The translations under genes were made by a program, and so were the position numbers. From MGIIa-L3 sp038150305 (GTDB lineage: Archaea; Thermoplasmatota; Poseidoniia; Poseidoniales; Poseidoniaceae), in contig JAYOTG010000001.1 of NCBI GenBank assembly GCA_038150305.1, positions 1 to 64,000 of the forward strand: DNA of 64,000 bases, given 5' to 3'. Positions 28,744 to 37,241 of this stretch are shown one piece after another. Position 1 is the first letter of the stretch; each line of letters opens with the position of its first letter. The notes under the pieces were generated by a model. It saw only the letters and a program-made list of their open reading frames with translations, was not told the origin of the DNA and ran no database searches.

Positions 28744-30153
28744 ATGGACGGATTTACGGACGAGCAGGCGCAGGACGATGAACAACAGATGGACCTTGAG
28801 ACGGAGGATTTCATTGCGACGCTTGAGCTCGGCGAGACGCCGATTGCCGTCGACTTGTTCGACTTCCACCGCACGAACAAGGGAGCCTTGGCCGCCCTTC
28901 GTCGCTCCACCGTCACGCCTCGAGACCGAGCCCGGAAGGACATCCTCAACGGTGAGGAGTTGCACAACCACTCGCGGTTTTTCCCGCGTCACCTCGGAAA
29001 CCTCATGCTGGTCATGCTGCAACAGCGCTGCAAGGACGGAGACCACCCCTGGTCGATGATTCGCGAGTTCCACAAAGACGACTCCAGCATGGAGGTCCCA
29101 CCGGATTACTGCCGTGTCGACCTCGGCTCACGTGGCGTCTTCGAAGTCGGCGTGGACGCGGAAGTTCACCTCGACCTCGGGAACCACGGTGCTGTCCTCT
29201 TCATGACCCACGACCACGACGGTGACCGACGCTTCCATGTCGGCGTCCCCAAGACCCATCGTGCAGAAGCCGACCGTTTCCTCGAAGAGCTCGAGGAGGC
29301 CGTGTTCACGACCTTGCTCAAGGGTCTGGTGATGACGAGCACCTACCGGGTGCTCGACCGTGACGCCTACCACGACGAGCGCTTGACCCTGTCCAAGGAC
29401 ATCGAGGAAGCCATCGACCGCGAGGTGATTCAGTACGTGCCGCTGATGGGCGAACTCGAAGACCTTGGTGTTCCATCGTCACGTGGCGTGCTGCTCGTCG
29501 GTGAACCGGGCACGGGCAAGACGATGATCGTCAAGCACATCGTTCGCAGCCTGACCGACCTGAGCATCATCATCGTCACCCCTGACGAGTTGGGGCGGGG
29601 CTCCATCCGCCGAATCTTCGAGCACGCGCGCCGCATGTCGCCCTGCGTGGTGGTCTTGGAGGACCTCGACAACGTCGGCGCCATCTCCCGCGACATCGCG
29701 CAGCACCCTATCCTTGGCGAACTGCTCGTCGCCATGGACGGCACAGACGGGAACTCTGGCGTCCTCGCCGTGGCCACGACCAACAACCTGAACCTCCTTG
29801 ACGGGGCCATTCGAGCCCGACCAGGACGCTTCGACCGCGTGATCGCGGTGGAAGCCCCATCTTCGGACGTGCGCCGAACCATGCTGACGCGGCAAATGGA
29901 CACCTTTGGGGGCCGTCCTGAAGACCTCGACATCCGATGGTTGGTCCGCGAAACCGAGGGTCTCACCGGTGCTTACCTCAACGAAGTGGTGAAGTCGGCC
30001 TTCATCCGTGCCCGTCAGCGAGGCCAGACCTCCATGGAAGTCGTGGACATGGAAGCGGCCGTGTCGGACGTCGTGGGTTCGCGAAAGGTGGCCACGGAGG
30101 GGCGTCGCAACGCATCTTCCCACGGCTCGCCGCCGTCGCAATTGTTCGCATGA
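28744..30153 (+). CDS. AAA-family ATPase, single domain
   Basis: The 469-residue protein has an N-terminal region of about 225 residues with no recognised family, then one AAA module. Motifs are Walker A GEPGTGKT near residue 253, a Walker B-like VVVLEDLDNVG, sensor-1 AVATTNN and the arginine-finger-type RARPGRFDR. The Walker B acidic pair reads ED instead of the usual DE. The fold resembles CDC48/proteasome-activating/BCS1-type ATPases that unfold or remodel proteins; the N-domain would set the substrate. It follows icmF by 42 bases on the same strand. Confidence 0.85.
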   Translation: MDGFTDEQAQDDEQQMDLETEDFIATLELGETPIAVDLFDFHRTNKGALAALRRSTVTPRDRARKDILNGEELHNHSRFFPRHLGNLMLVMLQQRCKDGDHPWSMIREFHKDDSSMEVPPDYCRVDLGSRGVFEVGVDAEVHLDLGNHGAVLFMTHDHDGDRRFHVGVPKTHRAEADRFLEELEEAVFTTLLKGLVMTSTYRVLDRDAYHDERLTLSKDIEEAIDREVIQYVPLMGELEDLGVPSSRGVLLVGEPGTGKTMIVKHIVRSLTDLSIIIVTPDELGRGSIRRIFEHARRMSPCVVVLEDLDNVGAISRDIAQHPILGELLVAMDGTDGNSGVLAVATTNNLNLLDGAIRARPGRFDRVIAVEAPSSDVRRTMLTRQMDTFGGRPEDLDIRWLVRETEGLTGAYLNEVVKSAFIRARQRGQTSMEVVDMEAAVSDVVGSRKVATEGRRNASSHGSPPSQLFA

Positions 30154-30226
30154 TGCGGGCAAGGTGGCCAAATCGGCCTGTTTCGGGTCATCTCATGAGG
30201 AAGCCACTATAACCTCAGCAAGAAGC

Positions 30227-30256
30227 ATGGGTCAGGGAGAATCTTCGCCCTGGTGA
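30227..30256 (+). other. Nine-codon upstream ORF overlapping the phosphatase start
   Basis: ATG 30227 opens a nine-codon reading frame (MGQGESSPW) whose TGA at 30254-30256 overlaps the GTG start of the metallophosphatase gene in a GTGA junction. A TATAA sequence lies about 17 bases upstream, at 30208-30212. This arrangement would allow termination-reinitiation coupling; no direct evidence of translation exists. Confidence 0.3.
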
Positions 30257-31488
30257 ACAAAGCCTTGTCGTGCAAAAAAGAGCTCCCTTCGTACCTCGGT
30301 CGAAGGGACCACGCGCTGGAAGCCGACCTCCAAGGTCGCCTTGATGCTGGCCACCGGGTCTTTGCCGTTGGTGACGTCCACGGTCACTTCGCCACGCTCA
30401 GAGCGCTGGTGCATCGGCTCCGTTTGGGGCCCGAAGATCGGCTTGTCCTCCTCGGGGACGCGATTGACCGCGGTCCGGATGCGGCCGGGGTTGTGGCCTA
30501 CATTCGCGATGACCCACGCCTGTTGGCCCTGCTCGGCAATCATGAGCGGATGGCCACGAAGTGCTTGCAGGACGACGGGAACGTCGAGCTCTGGCCGCCG
30601 TGGATGCAGCGTGGGGGAGCCGCCACGTGGGGTTCCTACGTCGTTCGAGCGGAGGGCGACTTGCACGTGGCCAAACAGACCTTCGCCGACGACCTCCTCT
30701 GGATGGACGCCTTGCCGACCGAAATCGTCCTCGACGACGTCCGCTTGGTGCACGCAGGCTACGACCCAAGAAAGCCGCTCGACGCACAAACGGAACACGA
30801 ACTGCTCTGGATCCGTCGCCGCTTTTACCGTCATGACGCACCGCTTGACCCACGTCGCACGGTCATCTTCGGCCACTCGACCACCACCAAATTTGGTTCC
30901 AGACCAGGCGACGTGGCCTTCAGCGACGTCCGACTTCCTGACGGTCGGCCGTCGTGGTTGGCCATGGACATCGGCGCCTACAACCACGTCGATCCTGGCC
31001 TTGCAGCCGTTGACCTGAGGTCGATGCGCATCCAGCGCCAGCAAACCCTCCGCTCAGAGCGTTGGTTCGATGCGCCGAATCGGAAGGAGGCCCCGGTCAG
31101 CGACTTCTTCGGTCTGCGGGCGCTTGAATCCCGACGCGATCGTCGGGTACGGCCACGCTCCAGCGGCTATGCGAGGACCGCTGGGGTTGTGCTGCCAAGG
31201 GACGGTTCATGCCGTTCGTGGGCGGAATCACAGGCCGCCATCGCCGCCAACGAACTGACGCCCACAACGTGGCGGCGGCTTCGGGCGGCAGCATCTCCAC
31301 CGCCACCGCAACCAGCCCTCAGCCAACGTCAAGCGGCGCAACGTCATCGCATCCTCTTAGGACCAGGCCGGCCTCCTGAACGGACCCATCCAGTGCTTCC
31401 GCCGCCTGAGCGCTATCGCATTATTCGCCGAAAAGAGGCTCTAAAATCCGCTTCTGAGACGAATTTGATGCGAATGATGCGCGCATGA
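30253..31488 (+). CDS. Calcineurin-like metallophosphatase (ApaH/PrpE/PP1-type)
   Basis: The first 260 residues are a metallophosphoesterase with all core motifs in order: GDVHGH, GDAIDRGPD, LLGNHE, the His in LVHAGYDP and FGHSTT. This is the layout of bacterial/archaeal Ser/Thr phosphatases and diadenosine-tetraphosphate hydrolases. The last 130 residues are rich in Arg, Pro and Ala, have no recognised domain and are probably disordered. The start is GTG 30253; no in-frame ATG precedes the conserved region. Confidence 0.85.
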   Translation: MNKALSCKKELPSYLGRRDHALEADLQGRLDAGHRVFAVGDVHGHFATLRALVHRLRLGPEDRLVLLGDAIDRGPDAAGVVAYIRDDPRLLALLGNHERMATKCLQDDGNVELWPPWMQRGGAATWGSYVVRAEGDLHVAKQTFADDLLWMDALPTEIVLDDVRLVHAGYDPRKPLDAQTEHELLWIRRRFYRHDAPLDPRRTVIFGHSTTTKFGSRPGDVAFSDVRLPDGRPSWLAMDIGAYNHVDPGLAAVDLRSMRIQRQQTLRSERWFDAPNRKEAPVSDFFGLRALESRRDRRVRPRSSGYARTAGVVLPRDGSCRSWAESQAAIAANELTPTTWRRLRAAASPPPPQPALSQRQAAQRHRILLGPGRPPERTHPVLPPPERYRIIRRKEALKSASETNLMRMMRA

Positions 31489-31534
31489 TGCAGGATGGCG
31501 AACATTCAAGAGGGAATACGGCGTTCTCCTGTTC

Positions 31535-31684
31535 ATGACGCAACGTGACCCACACACGGCACTGCTGATGCACCTCCTGGAAGGAGCGACCACCCCGCTG
31601 GCCAAAGCGATGGCTGCAGCGGTGGCCGATCGGCCGCGCGTGCTTCGAGCTCAGCAAGCATGGGACCGTTTGTACGCAGAATGA
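31535..31684 (+). CDS. Possible small helical protein, 49 residues
   Basis: The gap between the phosphatase and LysE genes contains an ATG-initiated frame (MTQRDPHTALLMHLLEGATT...AWDRLYAE) with G/C-rich third positions like the neighbours. The product would be an amphipathic alpha-helix rich in Ala and Leu. No family was recognised. It is cotranscribable with both neighbours. It may equally be a chance ORF. Confidence 0.4.
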   Translation: MTQRDPHTALLMHLLEGATTPLAKAMAAAVADRPRVLRAQQAWDRLYAE

Positions 31685-31721
31685 TGCGACAGCGTGAAGC
31701 CACACACGTTCAACCAAGCAC

Positions 31722-32354
31722 GTGGACGGCGCAACCATTCCAGCGCTTTTGGGCGCAGGCACGGTGTTTGTCCTGGGCGCCATGAGCCCAGGACCGAGCC
31801 TTGCCGTCGTGCTGCGCAACACGTTGGTGGGGGGGCGGCGCGGCGGCGTGGCCTGTGCCTTGGGCCACGGCCTCGGCTTTGGCGTGTACGCCCTTGTGGC
31901 GGTGTTCAGCCTCATCGCGCTCTTGGAGGCGGCCGAACAAGCCCTTCCTGTGTTGCGTGCCCTTGGCGCTTTGGTCCTGTTGATGTTCGCGCGATGGACG
32001 TGGGCCTCGGCCGATTCGCCTCCGGTCGTGCAGGACGAGCAACAGCGCGCATCGGGCCGAACCGGCTTTGCCGAAGGCGCTGCCATCGCCTTCCTGAACC
32101 CCAAAATCGCAGTGTTCATGGTCGCCGTGCTGTCGCAGGTCCTCGAACCTGGGATGTCGCTGTGGACCAAGGCCGCCATCGGTTGCCTTGGGATGGTGAT
32201 CGATACCACATGGTACCTCATCGTCGCCCTCTTCCTGTCAAGCAAGCGCCTCGAGGATGTGCTTGAGCGCAGAAGCGGCGCCCTGAACCGAGGTTTGGCG
32301 GTGGCCTTGGCTGGCTTGGCCGTGTGGACGATGGCGCAAGTAGCGCTTTCCTGA
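31722..32354 (+). CDS. LysE/RhtB family amino-acid exporter
   Basis: The 210-residue integral membrane protein has the family's N-terminal signature GAMSPGPSLAVVLRNTLVGGRRGG and about six hydrophobic helices (VYALVAVFSLIALL, ALGALVLLMFARWTW, AAIGCLGMVIDTTWYLIVALFL, LAVALAGLAVWTM). Such proteins export amino acids or small derivatives with proton exchange. The start is GTG 31722. It is convergent with fpg, the stops being 18 bases apart. Confidence 0.88.
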   Translation: MDGATIPALLGAGTVFVLGAMSPGPSLAVVLRNTLVGGRRGGVACALGHGLGFGVYALVAVFSLIALLEAAEQALPVLRALGALVLLMFARWTWASADSPPVVQDEQQRASGRTGFAEGAAIAFLNPKIAVFMVAVLSQVLEPGMSLWTKAAIGCLGMVIDTTWYLIVALFLSSKRLEDVLERRSGALNRGLAVALAGLAVWTMAQVALS

Positions 32355-32372
32355 GCGAGCGCCCAGTGTCCT

Positions 32373-33302
32373 TCAACGCTGACAGGCGGAGCAAAAGAAG
32401 GTCGAACGACCGGATTGCACGATGCGCTGAATCGTCTGTCCACAGAACCGCCCACCTTGCCCTGCACACGGTTGTCCTTCGCGATCGTACACCCGAAACT
32501 GGTGCGGAAAGTAGCCGAGATCACCCTCAACACCACGGAAATCGGAGAGCGTTGACCCACCTGCTTCAATGGCCTCCCTCAACACCTCGCAGCAAGCCTC
32601 CCACAAGGCTTCGAGGCGCTCCGTGGGTTGGTCGGCACCACGCACCAGGGTGTCGCTCCGGCGACGCGGTGAAAGGCCCGCCCGATGAAGGGCTTCACAG
32701 ACGTAGATGTTGCCCAAACCCGCGACGATGCGTTGATCGAGCAAGGCCGACTTCAGCGGCGTTCGGCGCCCTGCGAGCGCTTTCGCCAACACCTGAGGGC
32801 TCCACAGAGGAGCGCCGTCCATCACACCCTCGAGCGCCAGAGGCTCAGGGCCGATGTGCGCCATGCCAGCAAGCACCTCGTCCATCTTGTCATGAAGTTC
32901 GATCCAGCCAAACCGGCGCGGGTCGGTGTAGACCGCCACGTGGCCGTCGTCAAAACCGAGCACGAGGTGGTCATGCTTTCCGAGCAGATCGTGCGCCTCG
33001 GGCGCCTTGACGCTTCGGTGGTAGACACCCAGGGTTTGACCCTCGGTCGCCCGATGAAGGGTCCACCGCCCGGACATACCAAGATGCGACAGCAGCACTT
33101 GCCCGTCCTCCATCTGCACCACCAGGTGCTTGGCACGGCGTTGAACGGCACGCACCGTCGCACCGACAAGCCGGGACTCAAGGCCTTCAGGGAAAGGAAA
33201 ACGGAGGTCAGGTCGACGTTGATCGACGGTGACCACGCGACGACCGGCCCATGCCTCCGCGAGGCCACGACGAACGGTCTCGACCTCAGGCAACTCAGGC
33301 AC
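32373..33302 (-). CDS. fpg: Formamidopyrimidine-DNA glycosylase (8-oxoguanine repair)
   Basis: The enzyme is 309 residues with the invariant N-terminus PELPEVETV. The catalytic Pro must follow Met, which fixes the start at GTG 33302 rather than the upstream TTG. It has the lysine loop RRAKHLVV, the H2TH region VAGLGNIYVCEALHRAGLSP, and a C-terminal zinc finger (PCAGQG...FCGQ, FFCSACQR) whose Arg sits in GRSTFFC. It excises 8-oxoguanine and formamidopyrimidines and nicks the strand. The start overlaps the fibrillarin gene's end by 8 bases, so it is translated as part of that operon. Confidence 0.95.
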   Translation of the reverse strand: MPELPEVETVRRGLAEAWAGRRVVTVDQRRPDLRFPFPEGLESRLVGATVRAVQRRAKHLVVQMEDGQVLLSHLGMSGRWTLHRATEGQTLGVYHRSVKAPEAHDLLGKHDHLVLGFDDGHVAVYTDPRRFGWIELHDKMDEVLAGMAHIGPEPLALEGVMDGAPLWSPQVLAKALAGRRTPLKSALLDQRIVAGLGNIYVCEALHRAGLSPRRRSDTLVRGADQPTERLEALWEACCEVLREAIEAGGSTLSDFRGVEGDLGYFPHQFRVYDREGQPCAGQGGRFCGQTIQRIVQSGRSTFFCSACQR

Positions 33303-34008
33303 GTGGCGGCCTCCCCACAACGAAGAGGAGATGCTTTTCTTCGAACCCCTCGAGGTCGATCACTTCCTCGAGCGCGAGCCCTGCATCAGCAAGTTCGTGC
33401 TCGACCTTTATGCGCAAGGCATCAGCATCTGTGCCACGGTCACTTTCGACCTTCAGCGAGAGCAAACCGCGCCCTCCCGGCGCGAGAAAGCGCTCACAGG
33501 CGGAGGTGAAAATTGAGGCTTGGTGGGCTTGTGCCACGTCCTGGAACACCCAAGACGCACGTCGGGGCAACCACGCGCGCCATGCCTCAGGCCGTCGCGC
33601 GTCCCCCAAGACCGGCACCAAGCCAGAACGTGCATACGACAAGCGCGTCAGGTCACGCAAGCACCGCGGTGAGAGGTCCACGGCGACCACACGACCCGGT
33701 GCTCCGCCGTGGCAGACCACATCGTGGATGTGGCTCACTGTGGTGCCGTGACCGGCCCCCAGGTAGAGCACATGGTCACCGGCTGATGGAAGGAGACGCT
33801 CAGGGGCGCCGGAGGTGCGGAGCAGGCCAGAGGCGACCTTGGAGCGACGAGGGTCCCACCGCCGCCATTCGCCGTGCTTGGCCTTGCGCAGCGTTTCGCC
33901 GTAGACCGTATCGCCGGGATTGGCGGACCACGTCCACGGCGCATGCCCGTCGAGCCGCACGGCATCGGTGAGTGGACGTCCGGGTGGCTTTCCCGGGGCA
34001 CGACCCAT
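33295..34008 (-). CDS. flpA: Fibrillarin-like rRNA/tRNA 2'-O-methyltransferase
   Basis: The 237-residue SAM methyltransferase is the catalytic subunit of archaeal C/D-box RNPs. It has the fibrillarin opening (TVYGE, RRWDPRRSKVASGLL), SAM-binding VLYLGAGHGTTVSHI, AVDLSPR, the acidic FQDVAQAHQ strand and LSLKVESDRG. The start is ATG 34008, two bases after the nop5 stop. Gene order nop5-flpA is the standard archaeal pair. Confidence 0.95.
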   Translation of the reverse strand: MGRAPGKPPGRPLTDAVRLDGHAPWTWSANPGDTVYGETLRKAKHGEWRRWDPRRSKVASGLLRTSGAPERLLPSAGDHVLYLGAGHGTTVSHIHDVVCHGGAPGRVVAVDLSPRCLRDLTRLSYARSGLVPVLGDARRPEAWRAWLPRRASWVFQDVAQAHQASIFTSACERFLAPGGRGLLSLKVESDRGTDADALRIKVEHELADAGLALEEVIDLEGFEEKHLLFVVGRPPRA

Positions 34009-34010
34009 GG

Positions 34011-35015
34011 TCAGCGCCCCCCCTTGCGAGAGGGAGGGCGCGGGTGGGCTGCACGGATGGCGAGCACCTTGGCTTCGACCTCAGCCACGTCTTCAGCGGT
34101 CATCGGCGTGCCATCATAGGCGTCAAGCCGCGCTGCGATGCTGCATCGACCGGCGAGGGTGCGCGCGACTTTCCCCCGCACCCACAGAGGGGAACGCATC
34201 ACCCACGGGTGGGCGAAGAGGAAGCCATGCTTCGGTGGCGGGGAGCCGGTTTTGAGATGGGCGAAGAAGGCCTTCTCCGCCCCAAGCACTTGGACGGTGG
34301 AGGAGGGCAATTTGGCCAAGCGAGCGCGCCCTCCTGCGCCCACGCACAGCCGTGCAGCCAACATGGGACCAACCAAAGCGCTGAGGCTCGGAAGGTGCGC
34401 TTCGGCAAGGGTGCGCAGGGCGGCTTCCAGCCGATCCAACCTGGCTTGAACGTCAACGGCTGCAGCCCCATGATCGCGGAGGCTCCGCCACTCCGAGCGG
34501 GCAGGAAGGTGCATCGGGGTTTGAAGCGCTAGGTGGCGAGCCAAGCCCCCCAAATCATCGGCTTCGCCAAGGGCTCGAGCGGTGCCTAAGCGGTCCTTGT
34601 CCAGGTCCAGGTCAGGCAAGAAGAGGCCAAGCCATTCCACAAGACGGGAGAGGCGCACGTTGCTCGCTTGACGCACTTCCTCCATCGCTCGATGCAGGTG
34701 TTCCAGGCGCCGATCGAGGTCCCCTGCGGCGTCGGCGACCCCACGTTCGGCAAGCCGGACGGCGGCCTGATCCAGGAAGGCGAGGTCCTCGGCCGTGACC
34801 TCGGGCAATTCGCCCTCACCCACGAGCTCAACGTTGGCTTCTGGGAAGCGCTCAAGCAGTTGTGCTGCTTCGGGGGTCAGGCGTGCTTGAGCGATGCGAT
34901 CGAGGCGCTCAACGGCCCCTTGCACGCCGCCGCCACCGCTCCACCTGAGGCGGTCCACCTGCACACCGTCCTCGTTGACGAGGACCGCGACGTACCAGTC
35001 ATAGTAGAGTCGCAC
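34011..35015 (-). CDS. nop5: C/D-box RNP core protein Nop5 (Nop56/58)
   Basis: The 334-residue protein has an N-terminal fibrillarin-binding region, a long coiled coil, and the C-terminal Nop domain around LSALVGPMLAARLCVGAGGRARLAKLPSSTVQVLGAEKAFF, with the GFLFAHPWV...RGKVARTLAGR motif. It bridges fibrillarin and L7Ae/guide RNA. It is slightly shorter than typical archaeal Nop5 because the lysine-rich C-terminal tail is brief. The start is GTG 35015, immediately before RLYYDWYVAVLV; the upstream in-frame extension runs into the TFS promoter region and was not used. Confidence 0.9.
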   Translation of the reverse strand: MRLYYDWYVAVLVNEDGVQVDRLRWSGGGGVQGAVERLDRIAQARLTPEAAQLLERFPEANVELVGEGELPEVTAEDLAFLDQAAVRLAERGVADAAGDLDRRLEHLHRAMEEVRQASNVRLSRLVEWLGLFLPDLDLDKDRLGTARALGEADDLGGLARHLALQTPMHLPARSEWRSLRDHGAAAVDVQARLDRLEAALRTLAEAHLPSLSALVGPMLAARLCVGAGGRARLAKLPSSTVQVLGAEKAFFAHLKTGSPPPKHGFLFAHPWVMRSPLWVRGKVARTLAGRCSIAARLDAYDGTPMTAEDVAEVEAKVLAIRAAHPRPPSRKGGR

Positions 35016-35104
35016 ATCATGACGAACGGGCCATGGGCCAAGACCCTTCGCTCTGAAGGACGAGCGTCCGAAGCGTCTAAGTGACGTCACGACGGGCAAG
35101 ACCC

Positions 35105-35458
35105 ATGTTCTGTCCGAAGTGTGGGACCTTGTCCTTCCCTTCTCCGTCCGGTGACATCGCTTGCACGAACTACAAGTGCGGCTACACCGGGCCTGCAAAA
35201 TTGGTCGTGAAAGGCGCAGACGGGAAAAAGGTCGACCTGTCCAAGGCGAAATCGAAAACCCAAGCGGTCGACCGAGAATACGAGGTCATCAAAGACTCCG
35301 ACAAAGCACGTGGCGTGCTGACCAGTGGAAGCTACCTGTGCCCCAAGTGCGATTGCGACCAGGTATATTCCTACCTTGAGCAAACGCGCTCGTCCGATGA
35401 GCCCGAAACGCGCATGCTCACCTGCAAGGAATGCGACCACGGCTGGCGCGAGTACTGA
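35105..35458 (+). CDS. tfs: Transcription factor S (transcript-cleavage factor, TFIIS/RPB9-like)
   Basis: The 117-residue protein has an N-terminal zinc ribbon (MFCPKCGTL...CTNYKCGY) and a C-terminal ribbon (YLCPKCDCDQ...LTCKECDHGWREY). The catalytic acidic pair lies in QTRSSDEPETR. It stimulates RNA cleavage by backtracked archaeal RNA polymerase. ATG 35105 fits exactly; the 24-base upstream extension from GTG is not conserved. Its stop abuts the next gene's stop in TGATCA. Confidence 0.96.
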   Translation: MFCPKCGTLSFPSPSGDIACTNYKCGYTGPAKLVVKGADGKKVDLSKAKSKTQAVDREYEVIKDSDKARGVLTSGSYLCPKCDCDQVYSYLEQTRSSDEPETRMLTCKECDHGWREY

Positions 35459-36334
35459 TCACGCCTCGCTCCTTCCAGAGCGGTAGGCCTCAAGCACAGC
35501 GCGGGCAATGGCTTCTGGGTCGTTCACAATTTGACGGTCGATGACCGTGGAGCCCACGAAGGCATCGCCGGCCACCACGGAGTCTTGCATGGACAGGCCC
35601 TTTCCGTCCTCCCTCGATGCTTGCCGCTCCATGTCGCCCTCAAAGCGCGTTTGTGCGGCCTCGAGCAGCACGATCTCAGCCCGTCGTTCCACAAGGTCGT
35701 GCTCCAACCGCGTCACGTGCCGGCGTGTTTCGGACAACTCCTCCTCCAGAGCAGCAGCCCGTGCGTTGGCTTCGGCAACTTGCCGGTGGACGGCATCCAG
35801 GACCTGTTGGAAGGAAGCAGGGGCAGAGCCAGCCTGAACAGGAGGCAACGGGTCGAGTCCGGCATTGAGTCCCCGACCTTCCACGGTCGGTGGTGCGACG
35901 ACGGGAGGAGCGATGGGTTGCGCCGCGCCTGGAACAAACACGGCAGGGTAGGCCAAGATGTACTGCGTCACGGGCGCAGGCTGCCAACGCTGGCCACGTT
36001 GGAGCCGTCTCCATCGCGAACCCAACGCGATGGATTGCAGCAGACGGGCCATGAGGTGCAGAATCACGATGCCGAGGATGAGGGACATCGTTGCGTACCG
36101 TTCACTGTCGGGATGATCCTGAACGAAAATGAGCAAAATCAAACCCAAGAACACGAGGTTCCAGATGCCGATGCTCTGGGCCCAGAGGGCACCCCGGGGA
36201 ACCTGAGCGAAGGCTTCGTCCGACATGCGCATGTGCACGCGAACTCGGACGTAGAACGGGAACGTGATGAGCGACAAACCGAGCACGATGACGAGCAGAG
36301 GCGTTCCCCATCCATCTGGATTGTAGTAGCTCAA
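35459..36334 (-). CDS. Membrane protein with cytoplasmic coiled coil, unknown function
   Basis: The 291-residue product starts with three membrane helices (LLVIVLGLSLITFPFY, IWNLVFLGLILLIFV, YATMSLILGIVILHLMARLL). Then come a Pro-rich linker, a coiled coil (residues about 185-235, AALEEELSETRRHVTRLEHDL) and a C-terminal motif VVAGDAFVGST...NDPEAIARAVLEAYRSG. No named family was recognised. The start appears to be TTG 36334; no ATG precedes the first helix. It lies downstream of the PCNA gene on the same strand, 54 bases away. Confidence 0.7.
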   Translation of the reverse strand: MSYYNPDGWGTPLLVIVLGLSLITFPFYVRVRVHMRMSDEAFAQVPRGALWAQSIGIWNLVFLGLILLIFVQDHPDSERYATMSLILGIVILHLMARLLQSIALGSRWRRLQRGQRWQPAPVTQYILAYPAVFVPGAAQPIAPPVVAPPTVEGRGLNAGLDPLPPVQAGSAPASFQQVLDAVHRQVAEANARAAALEEELSETRRHVTRLEHDLVERRAEIVLLEAAQTRFEGDMERQASREDGKGLSMQDSVVAGDAFVGSTVIDRQIVNDPEAIARAVLEAYRSGRSEA

Positions 36335-36388
36335 CGTCCGTCCCCCGTAGAAGAAAACGGCCCCGGTCGGGAAAGAAGGTTTCGCGCT

Positions 36389-37129
36389 TCAGTATCCTTC
36401 TTGCTCAACACGTGGTGCAAGGAAGTACTTGACCGAGCCGCTGCCGTCGCTGAAGGTGAAGTCCATGGCCAGAGGGAAGTTCTCCCCAAAGGCGATGGTC
36501 ACGCTCTCAATGCTGCTGAACACCTTCCCAAGGGGGACGAGGTAGGTCAAGCTGTACTGTGACTTGGCGGGGCTGTCGCAGGTGATGCCCTGGAGTTCGT
36601 CATGGCCGTAGACCACGGTCACCGAATCGTTCGGGCCGGAAACGTGAATCGTGAACTTCTCCGGGTCGATCGAGAGGGTCACCAAATCGCCCACTTGGCG
36701 GGCGGCGCGGAACGCTTGTGCCAGTTCAGAGCCGCGGATCGTCACGCTGCACGGCAGGTCGAGGTTGGGGAGGTTAGGGGGGTTCAGGGTGTTGTTGTCG
36801 AGGGGCCGCGAACTCCGGTCAATCTTACCGAGGTTCATCAGCACGTCGCCCTTTCCGTCGTAGGTCATCGAGATGATGTCGTCCGCGCCACCGAGGCTGA
36901 TGAGTTCCTTGAGCTTCTTCATCTCAAGGCCCACCATCGCTTCCTCAACCTCCCAGGTTTCGAAGGCCACGGCATCGACGTCGAGCTTGACCATCGCCAC
37001 GTGAGACGGGTCGACGACACGGACGTTGAGCCCGTTCTCGCTGAAGTCGAAGCGCGCTTCTTCCACGACGATGCTGATGGTATCGGCAATGCGAGAGAGA
37101 AGCTCCTGACGAGCGGTGACGTTCAGCAT
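36389..37129 (-). CDS. pcn: DNA polymerase sliding clamp (PCNA)
   Basis: The 246-residue protein is an archaeal PCNA: FDFSENGLNVRVVDPSHVAMV in domain 1, the acidic inter-domain linker near LDLPCSVTIRGSEL, and the C-terminal YFLAPRVEQEGY. It forms the ring that tethers polymerase, FEN1 and ligase. ATG 37129 sits at the expected N-terminus (MLNVTARQELL). It is divergent from the glycosyltransferase gene. Confidence 0.97.
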   Translation of the reverse strand: MLNVTARQELLSRIADTISIVVEEARFDFSENGLNVRVVDPSHVAMVKLDVDAVAFETWEVEEAMVGLEMKKLKELISLGGADDIISMTYDGKGDVLMNLGKIDRSSRPLDNNTLNPPNLPNLDLPCSVTIRGSELAQAFRAARQVGDLVTLSIDPEKFTIHVSGPNDSVTVVYGHDELQGITCDSPAKSQYSLTYLVPLGKVFSSIESVTIAFGENFPLAMDFTFSDGSGSVKYFLAPRVEQEGY

Positions 37130-37241
37130 ATGAGGACCCGTTTTGTCTGCTCCTTCGACGGCTTATGAACATCACCGGACGGAGCGGCGGAGTGCTGCGA
37201 AGCGAGCCGCAATTCTAAGAGGAGAGCCACCACGGGGAAGC

